Assembly: GCA_032622095.1 (NCBI GenBank)
Contig: CP136061.1
Coordinates: 96,963,345 to 97,027,344 of the forward strand
Source of the DNA: Siphonodentalium dalli
Lineage: Eukaryota > Mollusca > Scaphopoda > Gadilida > Siphonodentaliidae
Reading direction: 5' to 3'
Length of the DNA stretch: 64,000 nt
The notes below the pieces were generated by a model. It had not been told where the DNA came from and searched no databases. It saw nothing but the letters and a program-made list of their open reading frames with translations. Within the stretch, counting starts at the first letter, position 1. Each line of letters begins with the position of its first letter. This document shows, piece by piece, positions 36,011-47,749 of the stretch. The translations under genes and the position numbers were made by a program.

Positions 36011-37019
36011 GAAAATTGATTTTATTAAATATTTATAAGTGCCGAATATCGAACATCCAACGTCGAACGTCCAACTAACTTCTGAATATCCAATGAATAT
36101 CGAACGTGAATAAAATTTGGGCTAAAAAAGTGGAAAATGTGTGAGTTGGAGAGCACGAATTAGGTCCATGCAGAGGGGTCTCCGGGTGCAATCAATTTTT
36201 CTGCGAATTTGTTTTTTCAACATATCCTCGCGTAAATAAGCACATAATCGACCTATAATGTTGACTAGGTGCATAATGTGATTATTTGATTCTAAGATAA
36301 GGAGATAATGGCTCATACCCCTTGTGTCGTTTTATGGTGCGTGCCACAGTGGAAACGCATGTTAAATAGCGCACACCTGAAAAGTCGTGAGTTGGGTTAA
36401 TTGTGTCATTGTCCGCATAATCTGCTTAGAATCGCCTCATTATATATGAGTCGATAATGTGACTAAACCGCTCAATTCACAATAACGCTATTCTAAGTAG
36501 ATTATCTACCTAAAATAAGTTATATTATAAGCAGATAATATGCGTGTGATTGAGAGAACAGACTGGAATTTTTTCAGTCCAGCTATGATATTTAAAACGC
36601 ATAACGCTAACAATGTCTGCACTTGTAGATTGGCATGTGCAGTTCTCATATGGGAGTGACCATAATGATCAAATTTCAGCTCAATCGGCCAGTTAATATA
36701 ACCTACGCTCTCTACAGCTATATGTCGTATAAGTGAATATTTTCTAAGTCCAGCTATGGTCTGGAAAACAGGAAAAGCGCGGAATTTTGGACGAAGTTTC
36801 AGTGGGAGAGCACGAATTGGACTCATGGCGCACCCCTCATGTACAAAACGAAAATTGATTATTTTTGAATATCGAATATCGAATGTCCAACGTCGAACTA
36901 AATTCACGCAAATATCGAATGAATATCGAACGTCCAACGTCGAACTGACTTCACCCACCTGAGAAAATTTGGGTTGTTTTACTTCTATCCAATTTTTATT
37001 CGCAAAGTTATTTAATTTG

Positions 37020-37225
37020 TGGTTATACGGCTCCTTTTATGCCGTTTTAATTGAGTGCGGAGAGTGCACCTGTTGTGTTAATGATGTAATACATGTATAA
37101 CTTGTATAAAGCACGTGAAATGTTATAAGTTTGCCACCATGGTTATGCGGCTCTTTATATGCCGTTTTATATGAGCGCGGAAAGTGGTGTTATTGTGTTA
37201 AAGATGTAATACATATATAGATATA
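37020..37225. repeat. Two-copy tandem repeat, about 118-bp unit
   Basis: GGTTATACGGCTCCTTTTAT at 37020 recurs as GGTTATGCGGCTCTTTATAT at about 37140. Both are followed by GCCGTTTTA, GAGCGCGGA-like sequence and GATGTAATACAT. The rest of 36970-37310 shows nothing. Confidence 0.75.
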
Positions 37226-37310
37226 TAGTTTAATGACATAAAACGTCCACGATGTCAAAATAAAAAAAATAAAAAATAAATATGTATCAACAATATATGT
37301 CAACAATTAT

Positions 37311-38123
37311 TCTATATATATTTACATACTAAGTGTCATTATCACTAAATTCAGCATTCCGATTGGTCGGTGAACGCGCAACAGCTCATAATTGCAAGAC
37401 CATAATTACATCGAAACGTCATCGATACCGGAAAGAAAATGTTTTGGGCGCATTTGGACTCACTCAGGATTGACTTAAATTAAATCATCAGGTTTCAATA
37501 TAAATAAATTGTTCCTGTTAACTTTTGCTAAGGGTTCCATGGGTTAATTTGGGCTGGTTTTGTCACGATACACTTTTCGATTTGAATACATTTACAAAAG
37601 TGGCTTTTTCGCTAAATGTATATAAATATAAGGATTAACTGTCATGTGGACTGTTTTTATGCAGATGTAACCGTGAGGTAAGTGGTCATAGCTTGTATGT
37701 AAAACCCTTTGGGTTTTACACAAGTTATGACCACTTACCTCACGGTTACATCTCCATAAAAACAGTCCACATGACAGTTAATCCTTATATATACTACAGT
37801 AACTACTTCTTTGAAAGATGTCCGGACCATGTTGCAGATTATGTTGCATGTATGAGGCGCGTTGTTTTGCATTATGTATTGGAATGTTTGTCCTTCAGTC
37901 CAATAAATGTATCACTCGTCAGCCCTACCTCATCAAAGAAGTGTTTACGCATCTTGTCATATGTGTATAAGGACGGGTTCTTCGTTCTCAACCTGTTACA
38001 TTTCCTACAAATTATTTCAACAAGTGACACTTTTGGCTGTTCATGGCGACCCTTTTCAATTTCCAAGTTATGATTACTAATTCTTACATAATTACATAAT
38101 CTTTGTGTCGACATTCTGGACAA
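37311..38123 (-). pseudogene. LINE C-terminal relic plus 3' UTR with hairpin, copy 1
   Basis: On the minus strand, a frame at 37872-38123 contains RISNHNLEIEKGRHEQPK and a CRKC pair followed by YDKMRKHFFDE. These words are typical of the zinc-binding C-terminal domain after reverse transcriptase in CR1/L2-like LINEs. The frame breaks near 37870. A hairpin follows downstream (37637-37790), with arms starting GGATTAACTGTCATGTGGAC, then about 320 bp of tail containing CCGATTGGTCGG. The same hairpin and tail follow another LINE relic at 45327-46265. Confidence 0.6.
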
Positions 38124-38732
38124 TATTAAGATATGGTTCTTGTGTATACTGTTGTTTGACTACACGGAACGTCCGTAACTTGTTCGCGCCCGAACATATA
38201 TGTCATCGTTGAAAATATAAGTTTTATACTTCTCTTATATGTGAGAAAGATCTCCCGTAACACACAAGTTTTAAATGATGTCTATATACATGCAGGGCTT
38301 ATATATAGATTTGCTAAGTCGCGTTGGGCCTTGAATGGGGCAAGTTGGTACAGCTTCCCAAATTATACACCCTAAAATCACAGCTGATACGTCTCTGATT
38401 ATGCATGACTCCTCGGTCATATACGAGGGATCAGTTTGGTACGGGTATGGCGGTGTTGATCGACATGGTGAAGCACGTGACACCCATCAAAGGTTTTTAG
38501 TCTGAGCACGTTATCAAGATGGAGATAGTGACCAGTGAAACCTTGGGACGTACCAACAAGAAACACTGATAATTCCACAGCTTGTCTAATCATGTAGCAG
38601 TTAGTTTCAACCCGAGTCGTATACACAAACATATACATGTACATATAAACCCTGTGTCAGCAGTCACGCGAGTATGTACTATAAAGGCGCGTGTCGACCA
38701 GATGCAAATTAGTCAAAATTTCATAAGCCAAT
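38124..38732. other. Intergenic, nothing recognised
   Basis: Unique AT-rich sequence. Frames of 70-75 codons overlap on the same strand without motifs. Confidence 0.4.
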
Positions 38733-39066
38733 TTTAAAGTGATGTGAAACACTCCGGTGTTTGATGATCAAATATAAATGGAGAATAATCTTGTTCAAAG
38801 TGGTTATATTTACAACTATTTTATCCAAAATGACAACACACGCCGTCATTCTTATAAATTAAATAAATGCAGTGACTCTCCGCGGCGAAATCGTTTTGTT
38901 AGTTTATCTCCGATATTTGTGTCACGAATCGAGAAGTAAATATTTACAATTGAGCGTAGTTCGGACGATATTTTCTATGGAGTGGTACGGTCGATTTGCT
39001 TGAGATTTTGGACGATGTTAGTAGAATGCTACATTCCTCCGGTTGGCATAGCGCATGAATACTACT
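38733..39066 (-). mobile_element. 5'-truncated LINE copy (3' end), copy b
   Basis: Aligns along its length with 30046-30374, including the ends TTTAAAGTGATGTGAAAC on the left and TTGGCATAGCGC on the right as read on the plus strand. Same minus-strand orientation. Divergence of roughly 15 percent by eye. Confidence 0.7.
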
Positions 39067-39234
39067 TATCAGTTTGACACACCCGAACACGTCCATAACA
39101 TGTCTTTAAGCTTTCCATGCAAAAGAAAAGTTTTAAATACTTGCAATCACCACTATTTGTATCACGCAGGCAGCGCGAAAATACAGAGAAGTATGCATCA
39201 TGTTTTACGTTCATGTTAAAAATGCATAATCTGA

Positions 39235-39597
39235 ATTAACGCTCTTAAATTACTATTTCTTTTGGCTTCGGTGGTAAACAAATAGTTTATTCGAGTCGAG
39301 GAACCCACCCATCAAAGCTCAGAGTGATCAAATATCGATTTTTGAAATATGTTATTTTTCACCACCTGGAATATTTGGCGGCCTGGCAAACATTCGACGA
39401 GCCGACCGACATACTCTCAATTCCAAACTGCGTTGAACAAAGTGTTGATATATATAGAACACGTTTTGGAAATTTGTATACAAGAGTTGGCAGTGGTTAT
39501 CATTTGTTTTTGGAAATCGATTCTGATAACTAAAGCGTTTCTGGAAGAAATGTTGTTGTTGATGGAATCTGATGATACGGGGACCATCGAATAGCCT
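39235..39597. mobile_element. Decayed family 3 TTAA MITE
   Basis: Contains AAATTACTATTTC, TTCGAGTCGAGGAACCCACCC, ATCAAAGCTCAGA and, at the right, GTTGTTGTTGATGGAATCTG and GGGGACC. The first 25 or so bases of the left end and the right end are gone, so the element is an old, immobile copy. A LINE relic follows directly. Confidence 0.65.
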
Positions 39598-39599
39598 TT

Positions 39600-40357
39600 T
39601 CGTTATATGAAGAATCGCCGATAAAATCGTTATGGGTAAGTGCAGTCAAAAAGTATCTTGATGACGCGGGTATGACATTTTTATGGCATATACATGCAAC
39701 AACGCGGTATTGACAAAAATAAATTATTGAATAATTATAGACGAAATTCTAGAGATCAATTTTCCTAGATTGCATGGCATTCCGCTATGAGTAACTCAGG
39801 GAAAGGAAAAGCATATACGATTCTGAAGTCAACGTTTCGAATGGGATCATTTATTTCACATGCCTCTAACAAAGATATAAGAACTCTAATCCGATTTAGA
39901 ACGGCGAACCATTGTTTGCCAATAGAGACCGGGCGATGGAATAAAACTCCACAGTCTGAGCGCAAATGCACGTTTTGTGAAATTAATGCAATTGGTGATG
40001 AACACCACGTATTACTTGAATGTCCAGAACTAGCCCTTAACAGAAAAAGGTACATCAAGAAATCTTATTGGAACTTCCATAATCAGAGAAAATTTACCAT
40101 TCTTCTTTCAAATAGCAAACCAAATATAATTCGAAACTTGTGTAAATTTATTTGCCACATCAATGAAAGAGCTAATTGCTCTCCTATGTAATTATTATCT
40201 TGTGTTAATTATAAAATTATCTGTGTAATTGTTATCTCATCTTGATCGTCTGAGGTTGCGAGCAATGATATGTTTTAAATCTATGTTTATGCATATTTAT
40301 ATATATTCTTAAAACCATGTATTTGGTAGAAGAATTAATATGAATCTGAATCTGAAT
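39600..40357 (+). pseudogene. LINE C-terminal relic with (TGAATC)n tail
   Basis: A 134-codon frame (39787-40191) reads LIRFRTANHCLPIETGRWNK, then CTFC, then DEHHVLLECPEL. This CxxC...H...C pattern is the zinc-binding domain at the C-terminus of CR1/L2-like LINE polyproteins. Upstream, in the same frame but beyond stops, VKKYLDDAGM is also LINE-like. About 165 bp of 3' UTR follows and ends in GAATCTGAATCTGAATC at about 40340-40357, a short tandem tail typical of such elements. 5'-truncated and dead. Confidence 0.7.
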
Positions 40358-40869
40358 CGGATTGTATACCTGTAAAGGCACGGGTGACCTTTGTTATAGG
40401 GTATACTTTAGAAATTACAGTATGAGTGTGATATTATCCACACAACACACTTTGTGTGAGCCGATCGTATGTTTATATACCACACGTAAAGAGTGAGTGA
40501 TAAGCAAAACATTCTAAACCCTGTCGTTTTTTTTTTGGAGAGTGATTCACGGCGACACATTCGACACCGAAATATTAAGTGGCGAGGATTAGCGAGCGCT
40601 ATACCGGTATGTTGTAAACAACTTGGTGGCATTTCTAACCAAAGTTCCAAAGTGGGGTCTCCACGGTGTTGAGTGTTTTACTTATGGCATACTATTTACG
40701 TACTGTAATGTAACATAATTTGGCATTTTACATACACCGTACGAACATGACAATAACATACCATTGACGCGATATATTTATGATATGTATAAGAACAAAT
40801 ATTTTAATATTCTTTCTGTTTATGGCGCTTTTAACGGATGTGACAATTATAACAGCAATAGCCACCATC
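40358..40869. other. Intergenic, nothing recognised
   Basis: Unique sequence with a T-run near 40528. No frame with recognisable content. Confidence 0.4.
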
Positions 40870-41110
40870 GTAAAGAAACAGACGCCCTTTGTGTGCTTTA
40901 ATTCAGCGTCGGAGGGGCCTGTGGCCCTTTCTTGTGAGCTTAGAGAAAGCCTTTATTCAGCGACGGCCCATTTGTCCGCTTCACGCACATTTTGATTTAA
41001 AAAAAACTAACATCCACCGGGGTACACAAAATTTGGTTGAAATCGTAACACAGACAGGCAGATCCTACTCTTTTATATACATGTATATAGATATGTGTCT
41101 CAGAAAGACT
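40870..41110. repeat. Dispersed repeat, copy 1
   Basis: Shares, in order, CAGCGTCGGAG, CCTGTGGCcC, AGCCTTTATTCAGCG, GCACATTTT, ACATCCaCCgGGGTAC and CAGATcCTACTCtTTTATATA with 42030-42375. Same orientation. It resembles a dispersed invertebrate repeat but I cannot name it. Confidence 0.6.
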
Positions 41111-42029
41111 TAAATATACATTGCATGTCCAATTTGAGACCACAAAACACAATATGTATACGTCTTCTATATATATATATTCTAATATATATATATATGC
41201 CATAAAATAATTAGATCGGAGTCATGAGCCCATTATATATATTAGGGGTTTTTTTTCTAGAGAAAAGGCATAAAACTCAAATTGAGAAAAATGTGTTATT
41301 TTTTAAAAACCAAGCTAACCAGGGCAAAGGTATGTCCAGGTCATTGCCATAGCCAAATTCTGTTTGTGTAAAACAAAAATGAATTAAAAAAAAACATCGT
41401 CAATACACAAACGTATCCACGTGCCATATTTTCTGTTGAGCTCACAAATACGACGATTAACACAGTCTGCAGCGAATTTTAATAAGTTCACATACACATG
41501 TATAACCCCAGTTAAATAGCGCGTTGGGTAGTAAACTTAAATATGGTACAGATTTTTTTTTTTACCAGAAATTCCAACTCTGTTGTACTAATTATAGGGG
41601 GTAGTAAAAAATTTGCAGGCAGGTATGCCGTTTCATTTTTTGCATGTTGCATTTTCGAGGACCCACCACCCCAAACCTGCACAACAAATTTATTTTTTAC
41701 TCCCAATTTTTTGATACCCCCCCCCCCCCACAAATTTCACTAAAGTTGGTCTAAAACCGCATAAAACTCTACTGATATCACTCATATGACTGGGGAATTA
41801 TCTCATTTACTTCAAATAATAGTTTAACCTATTTCAGAAGCTGTTTTAATTTTGTTTAAATGTTTTATAAATTTCTGATCATCTGTAAACCTGTAGGTCA
41901 TTGTGCAGGAGACACACAATTCCATCATTTCTAACAATTTCATGATTAGTCTGTCAACCAGACCATTATCTATAAAATGTTCCATACCACTTGTATTTGT
42001 CTACTGGAGCAACTTCTATTTTACAAAAC
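41111..42029. other. Intergenic with AT microsatellite and C-run
   Basis: TA-rich tract at about 41167-41200; T-run near 41553; C-run at 41717-41729. No gene recognised. Confidence 0.4.
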
Positions 42030-42375
42030 TAGCTGAAACAGGCTCCCGTCGGGAGCCTATTTCAGCGTCGGAGAAACCTGTGGCTCCCTTTGTGAGACTT
42101 CGCGAACATTTTGATCTCAGACAGAGCCTTTATTCAGCGGCGGCCACTTTATGCACTTAAAGCACATTTTAATCGTTTTTTTTAGATTGAACTCCTTGCT
42201 CAATTTAACAAAACCAACTTCATTTTATTTTTTTAATTCAAAATTTTGAAAAACTAACACCTTTGTAACATCCGCCAGGGTACCCCGAGTCACCACACTA
42301 AATTTGTTAAACTCGCTCCAGGGGTCAGAGCGAAATATCAGGACAGATTCTACTCGTTTTATATATAGATGACAA
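42030..42375. repeat. Dispersed repeat, copy 2, with a short hairpin
   Basis: Second copy of the repeat at 40870. Its left edge is a near-perfect inverted repeat: GCTGAAACAGGCTCCCG / CGGGAGCCTATTTCAGC (42030-42064). It ends around CAGATTCTACTCGTTTTATA. Confidence 0.6.
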
Positions 42376-43439
42376 GCAGATACAGCACTATATATACCAG
42401 ACTTTGATACTTTAGGTCTTGGGAGAGATCATCTGAGTTGAAACTTGAAAGACATGCAAATAATTCACTGATTTGCTTGATGCACTGATGACCACTGTGT
42501 AGGAACTGTCACGTCGGAAGTCGTTCTATCGCCGGTATTGTGATGGTTCTTGCCTGATTTGTTACGGTTCCTGATGATTGAAAATAATCATTTTTGTGAC
42601 AAAATCACGCATAATTATAGATATCTTGAATATATTATACTTTCCTGAATGAACAGAGGCTGCAGAAGTGCCGTGTTATCAAAACCTGAACTCTAGACCA
42701 CAATTAACTCGGTATTAGCGAGTTAACGCGTAAATATCAACATGTTATCACTGAAAATCAAGCCACGTGGACGCAATTTCTTTGTTTTTCGTGGCGTATA
42801 AAATATGAAACGCATTCTGAAGACAAACAATGACTATAAAGTATACCCGTGTTATTCTTTTGTAAAATAGATGAGACAGTATCCCGATAGGGGTTGATAA
42901 TTGGGAGCTGTGACCTCGTAATCAACACGGGTGCGTGTTACGGTTCTATTTCAAACAAATCATGGCTGTGACGGTTCTGTACATGAGATTTATTCGAACG
43001 ATTCTGCACTTTCATCCGAAAATCGTCTTGTGTATCTGACATTTTAAACCATATAATGACTGTAGCTTATATAATTTGCATAATAGAACAGGTATATTAA
43101 GAAATAACACAATAAATACCTAATACGGGAGATTAATAGGCAGAAATAAACTATTGAAAGTCCCGATGAGTATAGTATCATAATCATGCCCGCTTATATA
43201 AATGACCAGCCACCAATGGTAATAAAAAACTACTCTCAGGAGAATATGAGATGTTATATTCGTTTACTTAATCTGGGCATTATTGAAAGATCCAGGTGTG
43301 ACAATATTTCAATGCCAGCGCAATCATATTTCCTCCTCTGAAATCCGCCTGAGGGACATTTACACATGTTTGTCGCCCAGACATGAATATAACTTATGAA
43401 ATCACGTTCAACTGAATCATTGATAGGTTATGACGTGTT
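42376..43439. other. Intergenic, nothing recognised
   Basis: No frame above 60 codons and no repeats recognised. Confidence 0.4.
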
Positions 43440-44194
43440 TGGGGTGGTGGGGGCCGGGGACTTGGGGAGGGGGTGCTTAATTGGTGTCTATCCCCAACTT
43501 TTGTCAAAATGTTCAACAGTTACAAATTTCTTATCTTACAATATATTGGTTTAAAATTTAACACCAACAATATGTTGAAATTGTTCTCTTAGTTTGATTT
43601 GACAACAATTTAATAGTGGGGAATTTGTCGTTTTTAGACCAACATTTGCATACTTTCCAACACTTTAAACATATTTGACATATACAAATGGACACCTCTT
43701 CTTTAGAGTTGATCCAAAACTCATGATGGGTGGACAGGAAGTAGGGAGCATGTGTGATCTAGTTTTCTATATCACATTTACCCCCCCCCCCCAATTGGCA
43801 ATAAACTGGTTTTAATGGCTCTCTCTCTACTATCTATCTCTTCTCTCTCTCTATCTCTCTCACACACACTCTCTCTCTCTCTCCATATGTTGGGATTCCA
43901 ACACTTGGGAATATTGAAGCCAGTCTAGATTATTTTCAGGTTCATATATCCACATTTTCTCACTGGGCCCATGTATCCTGAGTTTTTCCCCCGGTTTGCA
44001 TGGTGGCCAATCAAAGGCTACTGATCAATTCACTTCAGAATTGCATACAATCTAGAGCTATAATGTGTCAGGCAGTTGGGAAAAACCAAAGGCCAGGCCT
44101 TGTGCATGAGTTTGGTCTGTTTCAAGGAGATGGTGAGGTTGGAAATTCCAAGATGGACGCCCCAACATTGGAGACCCTCCAGCCCACGTCCCTG
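43440..44194. mobile_element. Diverged hAT-like element related to 25753-26938
   Basis: Shares CACCAACAATA-GTTGAAA, TTGTTCTctTAGTTTGATT, GACCAAcATTTGCATA and GGTTGGAAATTCCAA with the 25.7-kb element. It ends CTCCAGCCCACGTCCCTG (44177-44194), an eroded form of that element's right terminus. The left terminus and target duplication are not clear. A CT/CA microsatellite (43818-43884) and a C-run (43782-43793) lie inside. Confidence 0.6.
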
Positions 44195-44559
44195 CTCACT
44201 TGACACGTTATCAGCGAGGAATAATAATGTGCCTTATAATAGCCAGGTTCAGACACCAATAACACTGATTTATGTTGAATTTAATAGCTGAGCATTCCTA
44301 CAAATGAATAAATAGGATTCAAGTCGCTGCTCATTACAGCACTCTTTGAACGCTATGGATCGACGACAGAAAACGGCTGTAAAAATCGCGCGCTAGCGCC
44401 CGCGGTGTGAATTGACCTTAATAGGTCTTTGTATATATTGTCGCTGTAGATCTGTAGATATTGTACTATATATTCAAACATAGCCTGTTAGATTCAGCAC
44501 TTGGGGTCACAGTCTGACAGGTAGCACACTAATCTATTTGACACCCTGAATCAGTTAGC

Positions 44560-45310
44560 AACGTACTTGTGTAGATCATGCCATGAATCTCTACCTTGGC
44601 TATGCATGTAGTTATCATGCTCCACCGTGCAATTCACAAATTATGACATTGTTTATGTTCTGACGGGGAACTTTATACCGTAGAAAAAACTAAGCAGGCA
44701 ATATATTGCACAATTAATACATATTCTTAAAGGTACTCAATCCGATCAGACGCTCCTAAATTATTATTTCTTTGGCTTCGGGGGGGGGGGGGTATTTGAT
44801 TCGAGTCGAAGAGCCCACCCATCAAAGCTCAGGATGATTAGATATCGATTTTTGAAGTTTGCTATTTCTATTGTTTGTGGACCAGAAGCACGTGGACGAA
44901 GATGCGGATGAATATGGATAACTCTAAAATGAAGTGGTTATTATTACCACTTGATTTTAGAGTTACCCATTTTCATCCACATCTTCGTCCGTTTGACCAC
45001 GTGCTTCTGGTCCACAAACAATAGAAATATCAAAAATCGATATCTAATCACCCTGAGCTTTGATGGGTGGGTTCCTCGACTCGAATCAAATATATTTTAC
45101 CCCCGAAGCCAATGAAATAGTAATTTAGGAGCGTCTGATCAGATTGAGTACCTTTAATGAAGTATTTCATTGTAGGTGAAGGTCCCAGCTCGAGATCACA
45201 TGATTAGACAACTTAATTTTGTGAGCCGATTTTCTTGCTTCGCGTATATAATAATGTAAGTTGTCCTGGGCAATCGCGAAATCGGCTCACACATGACAAT
45301 TTAAGACATA
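44560..45310. mobile_element. Relative of the 15-kb inverted-repeat element, split by a MITE
   Basis: The left part (GTAGATCATGCCATGAATCTC...GACGGGGAACTTTATA...AAACTAAG) and right part (GTAGGTGAAGGTCCC...TTTTGTGAGCCGAT) align with consecutive pieces of 14960-15185. Between them sits the family 3 MITE at 44731-45153. 44195-44559 shows nothing recognisable. Confidence 0.55.
44731..45153. mobile_element. Family 3 TTAA MITE, almost fully palindromic
   Basis: AGGTACTCAATCCGATCAG on the left pairs with CTGATCAGATTGAGTACCT on the right; TTAA at 44727-44730 and 45154-45157. The two halves pair along nearly the whole 423 bp, including GTGGACCAGAAGCACGTGG / CCACGTGCTTCTGGTCCAC near the centre. A G-run (44780-44793) interrupts the left arm. 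Inserted within an older repeat. Confidence 0.9.
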
Positions 45311-45326
45311 TTATGGACTTACTTGA

Positions 45327-46265
45327 GTGAATCAAACGGATGAGTTAGTATCCAGTCACTATCTTCACTGGAATAATGTTGTAATCAACTATGATTTATA
45401 TCGAAAATTTCAAACCACATTTGAGAGCGCACAACGTTTGAAGGAATCGAAATCATCAAGAGGAACTTTATATAGTAACATAAAGCGTCATTCCAGTATT
45501 AGTCCCTACCTTATTTATCTATACCACAACATCTCATACACAGCATTGGTGAAATTTAGGACAGTAAACCATAGACTGACAAACGAGCTTTCAAGATGGC
45601 GAAAACACGAGAGTTTACTATGTAAAATGTGCGGTTCGGAAACATGTGACGAGTATCATATATCTCATATTCTTTTGATCTGCGACAATGTTGTCACAAT
45701 CAGAAGAAAATACATTCCTAATTCTGATGAAACTAGTATTCATACCAATGTACATATAGTGTATATATAATGATTAGCGGTCATGTGGACTGTTTTTATG
45801 GAGATGTAACCGTGAGGTAAGTGGTCATAACTTGTGTGTACAAGTTATGACCACTTACATCACGGTTAAATTACATCTCCATAAAAACAGTCCACATGAC
45901 AATTAATCCTTATATTTATATATATTTAGCGAAAAAGCCACTTTTGTAAATGCATTTAAATGGAAAAGTGTATCGTGACAAAACAAGCCCAAAATATCCC
46001 ATAGCACCCTTGGCAAACGTTAACAGGAACAATTGAAACCCGATGATTTATTAAGTCAATCCTGCGCGAATCCATATGCGCCCAACACATTACGCGTTCG
46101 TCTTTCCAAACCCAAATGACGTATCGATGTTGTTATGAGCTTGCAGTTATACGCTGTTGTGCATTCACCGAGAAATAACTGCAACTAGCCACGTGGGCGC
46201 CGACCAATCAGAATGCTGGATTTAGTGATAATAACACTTAGTGTGTAAATATACATGAATGTTAT
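45327..46265 (+). pseudogene. LINE C-terminal relic plus 3' UTR with hairpin, copy 2
   Basis: A 147-codon frame (45327-45770) reads ALVKFRTVNHRLTNELSRW, then CKMC, then DEYHISHILLIC, matching the C-terminal zinc-binding domain of LINEs. Directly after the stop comes a hairpin (45779-45906; GTCATGTGGACTGTTTTTAT at the start, its complement at the end). The tail that follows (GCGAAAAAGCCACTTTTGTA...CCAATCAGAATGCTGGATTT) is the reverse complement of 37311-37640. Confidence 0.62.
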
Positions 46266-46324
46266 CATGCATGCTCCACGCTTTTCGTATTAAACTCATT
46301 CATTCAATTAGGCCCAGGTGTTAA

Positions 46325-46805
46325 AGGTACTCAATCCGATAAAAACTCCTCTCAATTACTATTTCAATGGCTTCGGGGGTCAAAAATATTTGATTCTAGT
46401 CGAGAAAGTCACCCACCAAAGCTCAGATTTGTTAGATATCGATTTTAGAAATCTATTATTTTTCATTATCGTGAATACTTTCTGGCCCAGATCTCAGTCA
46501 AAATTGCGTTATTATTACCACTTGATTTTAGAGTTATCCATCCTTGTCTGTTTGAATAGAGTTTTGGTGTACAAATCTCGAGCAGGAAACGAAATTGACG
46601 GCAATTATTAGTACTCATCTCGAGAACATAAGAATTTTCAAAAATCAATATCTAATAACTCTGAGCTTTGTTTGATGGGTTCCTCGACTCGCATCAAATA
46701 TTTTTTACCACCAAAGCCAAAGAAATAGTAATATAGGACCCTCTGCTCGGATTGTTGTTGTTGGAATCTGTTGAGATGGGGACCCTCTGGTCGGATTTAG
46801 TACCT
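46325..46805. mobile_element. Family 3 TTAA MITE, complete
   Basis: 481 bp with TTAA at 46321-46324 and 46806-46809. Left end AGGTACTCAATCCGATAAAA; right end GGATTTAGTACCT has one substitution. The internal palindromic blocks are as in the 23.6-kb copy. The 97-codon plus-strand frame across it is incidental. Confidence 0.88.
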
Positions 46806-46809
46806 TTAA

Positions 46810-47749
46810 TTACTGGGTATAAAAATTAGGACAATGATTCCGCCAACAACAGTCACTGCATGTAATTCGTATATGACAGTGATACTGTTTTCTATCTATT
46901 TTGAGATATAATCATTTTGAAAATAAATAAGTTATTTTAGCATGCTTCTTTGTCATTCCGTTCTCAACATCTCACGTATTCCACATCACTTTAGGTTGTG
47001 CACTAATGAGCTGGTAGCCTGGTACCGCACCTAATGTGAAAAAAGATTATTGGGCTATTTGAGGAACAAGTATTAAACAAGATATGTTCCCTGTGTTGCT
47101 TTCCAAAGTTATAAAGTTCCCCATTAGAACTGGTGGAGTAAGATATCTGCGGACGTTGCCAGAGAAGAGATGGCATGATATAAATTAGGGGTGGGTTATA
47201 CATGTTGACCACCTAGTTAATTAAATGTGAATGTTGTTGTACGTCTGGATGTCTACACATTAGATGTGAACAATTATTGGGGGGGGGGGCATTGTGTCCC
47301 AAAAATTAAAACAAATCCAGATAAAAATAAACCAGATGTGCACTTGGAAGATTTCACAACCTGTTTCAGTGTGTGGTGTTGAAGTTACAACCTTCTCACA
47401 GCCAGGGGTGCTGGGGGCGAGGGGGTAAAATCATAATTTCCTCACATGTAACTCGCTGGTTTAATGGGTAAAATGTCATTATTATGTTCCAGTTCACCAC
47501 TGACTGCATGCATACTGCATATTAGATCATGTCATTAATCTCTACTCTGGCTCTGCAATATGATCTAAATGGGCGTAGCCAGAGTAGACATTCCCCGCAT
47601 GATCTAAACGCATAATATATATATCACTAATTAGTATATTTGGCAACAACAGCAACCAACACATTCAACATATGAAAATATTTATATTTTGAAATCTTCA
47701 GTTAATACAAATAAATAAAAGGTAAGCAGACCACAGTGTCCCCCGAAAA
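46810..47749. other. Intergenic with a small hairpin near 47540-47600
   Basis: G-run at 47279-47289. Around 47520-47610, GATCATGTCATTAATCTCTAC and a CTACTCTGGCT / AGCCAGAGTAG pair recall the 15-kb inverted-repeat family. No gene. Confidence 0.4.

Larger units (their letters stand above)
31942..36960. mobile_element. 5.0-kb foldback DNA element with opposed satellite arrays (Mutator-like?)
   Basis: Starts AGGTGTGTGAAGTTAGTTCG and ends in the complement (GACTTCACCCACCT). It is flanked by a perfect 9-bp duplication GAGAAAATT at 31933-31941 and 36961-36969. Order: terminal repeat (31942-32150), array A (32160-33252), core (33253-33840), subterminal repeat (33840-34020), array B in reverse orientation (34070-36010), then inverted subterminal repeat, inverted core (36170-36730) and inverted terminal repeat (36735-36960). 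The right arm lacks the array present in the left. Terminal parts are built from GTTCGACGTTGGA and ATTCGATATTC words. The 9-bp duplication and long repeats fit Mutator-like elements; no transposase is present. Confidence 0.87.

Noticed and set aside
41160-41203. TA-rich tract considered as a promoter or origin.
   Set aside because: A simple microsatellite with no nearby gene or other element.
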